NCBI GenBank assembly: GCA_025455895.1
Contig: JALOLQ010000002.1
Location: 1-22,847, forward strand
Origin: Solirubrobacteraceae bacterium
Lineage (GTDB): Bacteria > Actinomycetota > Thermoleophilia > Solirubrobacterales > Solirubrobacteraceae
DNA: 22,847 nucleotides
Direction: 5' to 3'
Below, piece after piece: positions 22,584 through 22,847 of this stretch (position 1 is its first letter; each line of letters begins with the position of its first letter). The notes under the pieces are model-generated. The model made no database searches. It saw nothing but the letters and a program-made list of their open reading frames with translations, and had not been told where the DNA came from. The position numbers and the translations under genes are program-made.

Positions 22584-22603
22584 CTTGACACGAGTGTGTC
22601 AAG
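22584..22603. promoter_or_regulatory. Perfect palindrome upstream of metH (candidate operator)
   Basis: CTTGACAC-GAGT-GTGTCAAG, an 8-4-8 perfect inverted repeat beginning 17 bp upstream of the putative metH -10, so it overlaps where the -35 would be. The half-site TTGAC is shared with the tetR operator at 705-726, but the half-sites here are separated by 8 rather than 6 bp. Confidence 0.65.
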
Positions 22604-22628
22604 CCTCGCGCACCCCCGGGAACCCCAT

Positions 22629-22675
22629 GGTTGATGATGATCTCGCCCGCGGAGCGGGCTCGATCATCATCAACC
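22629..22675. terminator. Long two-part hairpin after the surface-protein gene
   Basis: A 14-bp perfect stem (GGTTGATGATGATC / GATCATCATCAACC) encloses a 2x2 mismatch and a second 6-bp stem GCCCGC-GGA-GCGGGC. It starts 2 nt after the stop of the minus-strand gene at 22678, as a terminator would, but there is no U-tract. The outer arms are far more AT-rich than the surroundings, so a dispersed repeat is also possible. Confidence 0.55.
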
Positions 22676-22677
22676 GC

Positions 22678-22847
22678 TCAGCGCCGCCGCAGCGTGGCCT
22701 TCGCCGTCCGCCGGGCGCGGTTGCCTGCGGCGTCGCGCGCCTCGGCGCTGACGACGATCCGCAGCGCTCCGCGGCGCAGCAGCCGACGCGCGCCGGCCGA
22801 GAGCCGCACCTGGATCGCGCGGGCGCCGCCGCTGAGCCGGAACGGGG
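22678..22847 (-). CDS. C-terminal end of a surface/exported repeat-type protein (truncated by window edge)
   Basis: The minus strand reads PFRLSGGARAIQVRLSAGAR, then RLLRRGALRIVVSAEARDAA and GNRARRTAKATLRRR, to a TGA at 22678-22680. The pattern of beta-strand stretches, DAAGNR and a basic R-R-R end is typical of the last Ig-like/bacterial surface repeat of large exported proteins in Thermoleophilia-type actinobacteria. Only 55 residues are in the window, so the protein's identity and N-terminal signal are unseen. It is transcribed toward metH and separated from it by the hairpin at 22629-22675. Confidence 0.65.
   Translation of the reverse strand, partial: PFRLSGGARAIQVRLSAGARRLLRRGALRIVVSAEARDAAGNRARRTAKATLRRR

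Noticed and set aside
22553..22591. Upstream GTG start for metH adding 13 residues
   Set aside because: It would begin inside the palindrome at 22584-22603 and upstream of the TAGCCT -10; MetH proteins normally start close to RDRVIVFDGGMG.
22597..22602. TTGACA on the minus strand as a -35 box for metH
   Set aside because: It is 30 nt from the putative -10, too far for a sigma-70-type promoter; it is better explained as one arm of the palindrome.
22553..22677. B12 or SAM riboswitch in front of metH
   Set aside because: The gap is too short and contains only a simple hairpin and a palindrome; no B12-box or S-box features are visible.
1..22847. tRNA, rRNA, CRISPR, insertion sequences, prophage or horizontally acquired island
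   Set aside because: No cloverleaf-like sequence, spaced repeats, transposase, integrase or composition shift was seen; the holin-family gene is chromosomal in type and not phage evidence.

Overview
The window is very GC-rich bacterial chromosome, densely packed with genes on both strands, and no mobile element, rRNA, tRNA, CRISPR array or prophage is visible. The gene content suggests a high-GC actinobacterium, most likely Thermoleophilia/Solirubrobacterales. It includes a PimA-like GT4 enzyme, an XRE/MmyB regulator, a holin/DUF3618 small-membrane-protein cluster, a GHPF-type S55 protein and B12-dependent MetH. Placement by style is an inference; a 16S or protein search would settle it.

Layout, left to right. 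(1) 1-663, minus: a partial DUF2804-like gene translationally coupled to a small secreted protein. (2) 706-2181, plus: a nitrilase-superfamily amidohydrolase and a TetR regulator form an operon behind a near-perfect palindromic operator. (3) 2226-3271, plus: four small membrane-associated proteins (DUF4235-like, Pro/Ala-rich anchor, holin/YqjE-like, DUF3618). (4) 3272-4132, minus: a DegV/FakB fatty-acid-binding protein whose stop codon abuts the stop of region 3. (5) 4198-5519, plus: an extended SDR coupled to an 85-residue thioredoxin-fold protein. (6) 5581-6914, plus: an XRE/MmyB regulator and a four-helix membrane protein whose upstream regions share an octamer. (7) 10776 down to 6898, minus: mtnA, a zinc-dependent dehydrogenase, a patatin and a PlsC-like acyltransferase, every junction overlapping by 1-4 nt. 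(8) 10841-12610, plus: an exported SpoIVB/S55-like protein. (9) 12626-13683: monothiol glutaredoxin and BolA, divergent from an A-type Fe-S carrier, together an Fe-S trafficking module. (10) 13700-14329, minus: an AlkA-like DNA glycosylase sharing a symmetric 24-bp promoter with (11) 14354-19005, plus: a large envelope protein, a PimA-like glycosyltransferase fused to a flippase-like membrane domain, and a GIY-YIG protein. (12) 22552 down to 18986, minus: full-length metH with a palindrome upstream. (13) 22678-22847, minus: the C-terminal end of a surface-type protein followed by a long hairpin.

The strongest global pattern is promoter architecture. Nearly every operon-first gene has a TANNNT hexamer only 6-12 nt upstream of ATG/GTG with no room for a Shine-Dalgarno site, while downstream genes are joined by ATGA, GTGA or TGATG overlaps. 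This points to pervasive leaderless initiation plus translational coupling. No single new defence or biosynthetic system is obvious. The points most worth following are the mtnA-dehydrogenase-patatin-acyltransferase operon, the glycosyltransferase-flippase fusion beside the phosphatase-like membrane protein, and the palindromes at the amidohydrolase and metH promoters, which share the TTGAC half-site.
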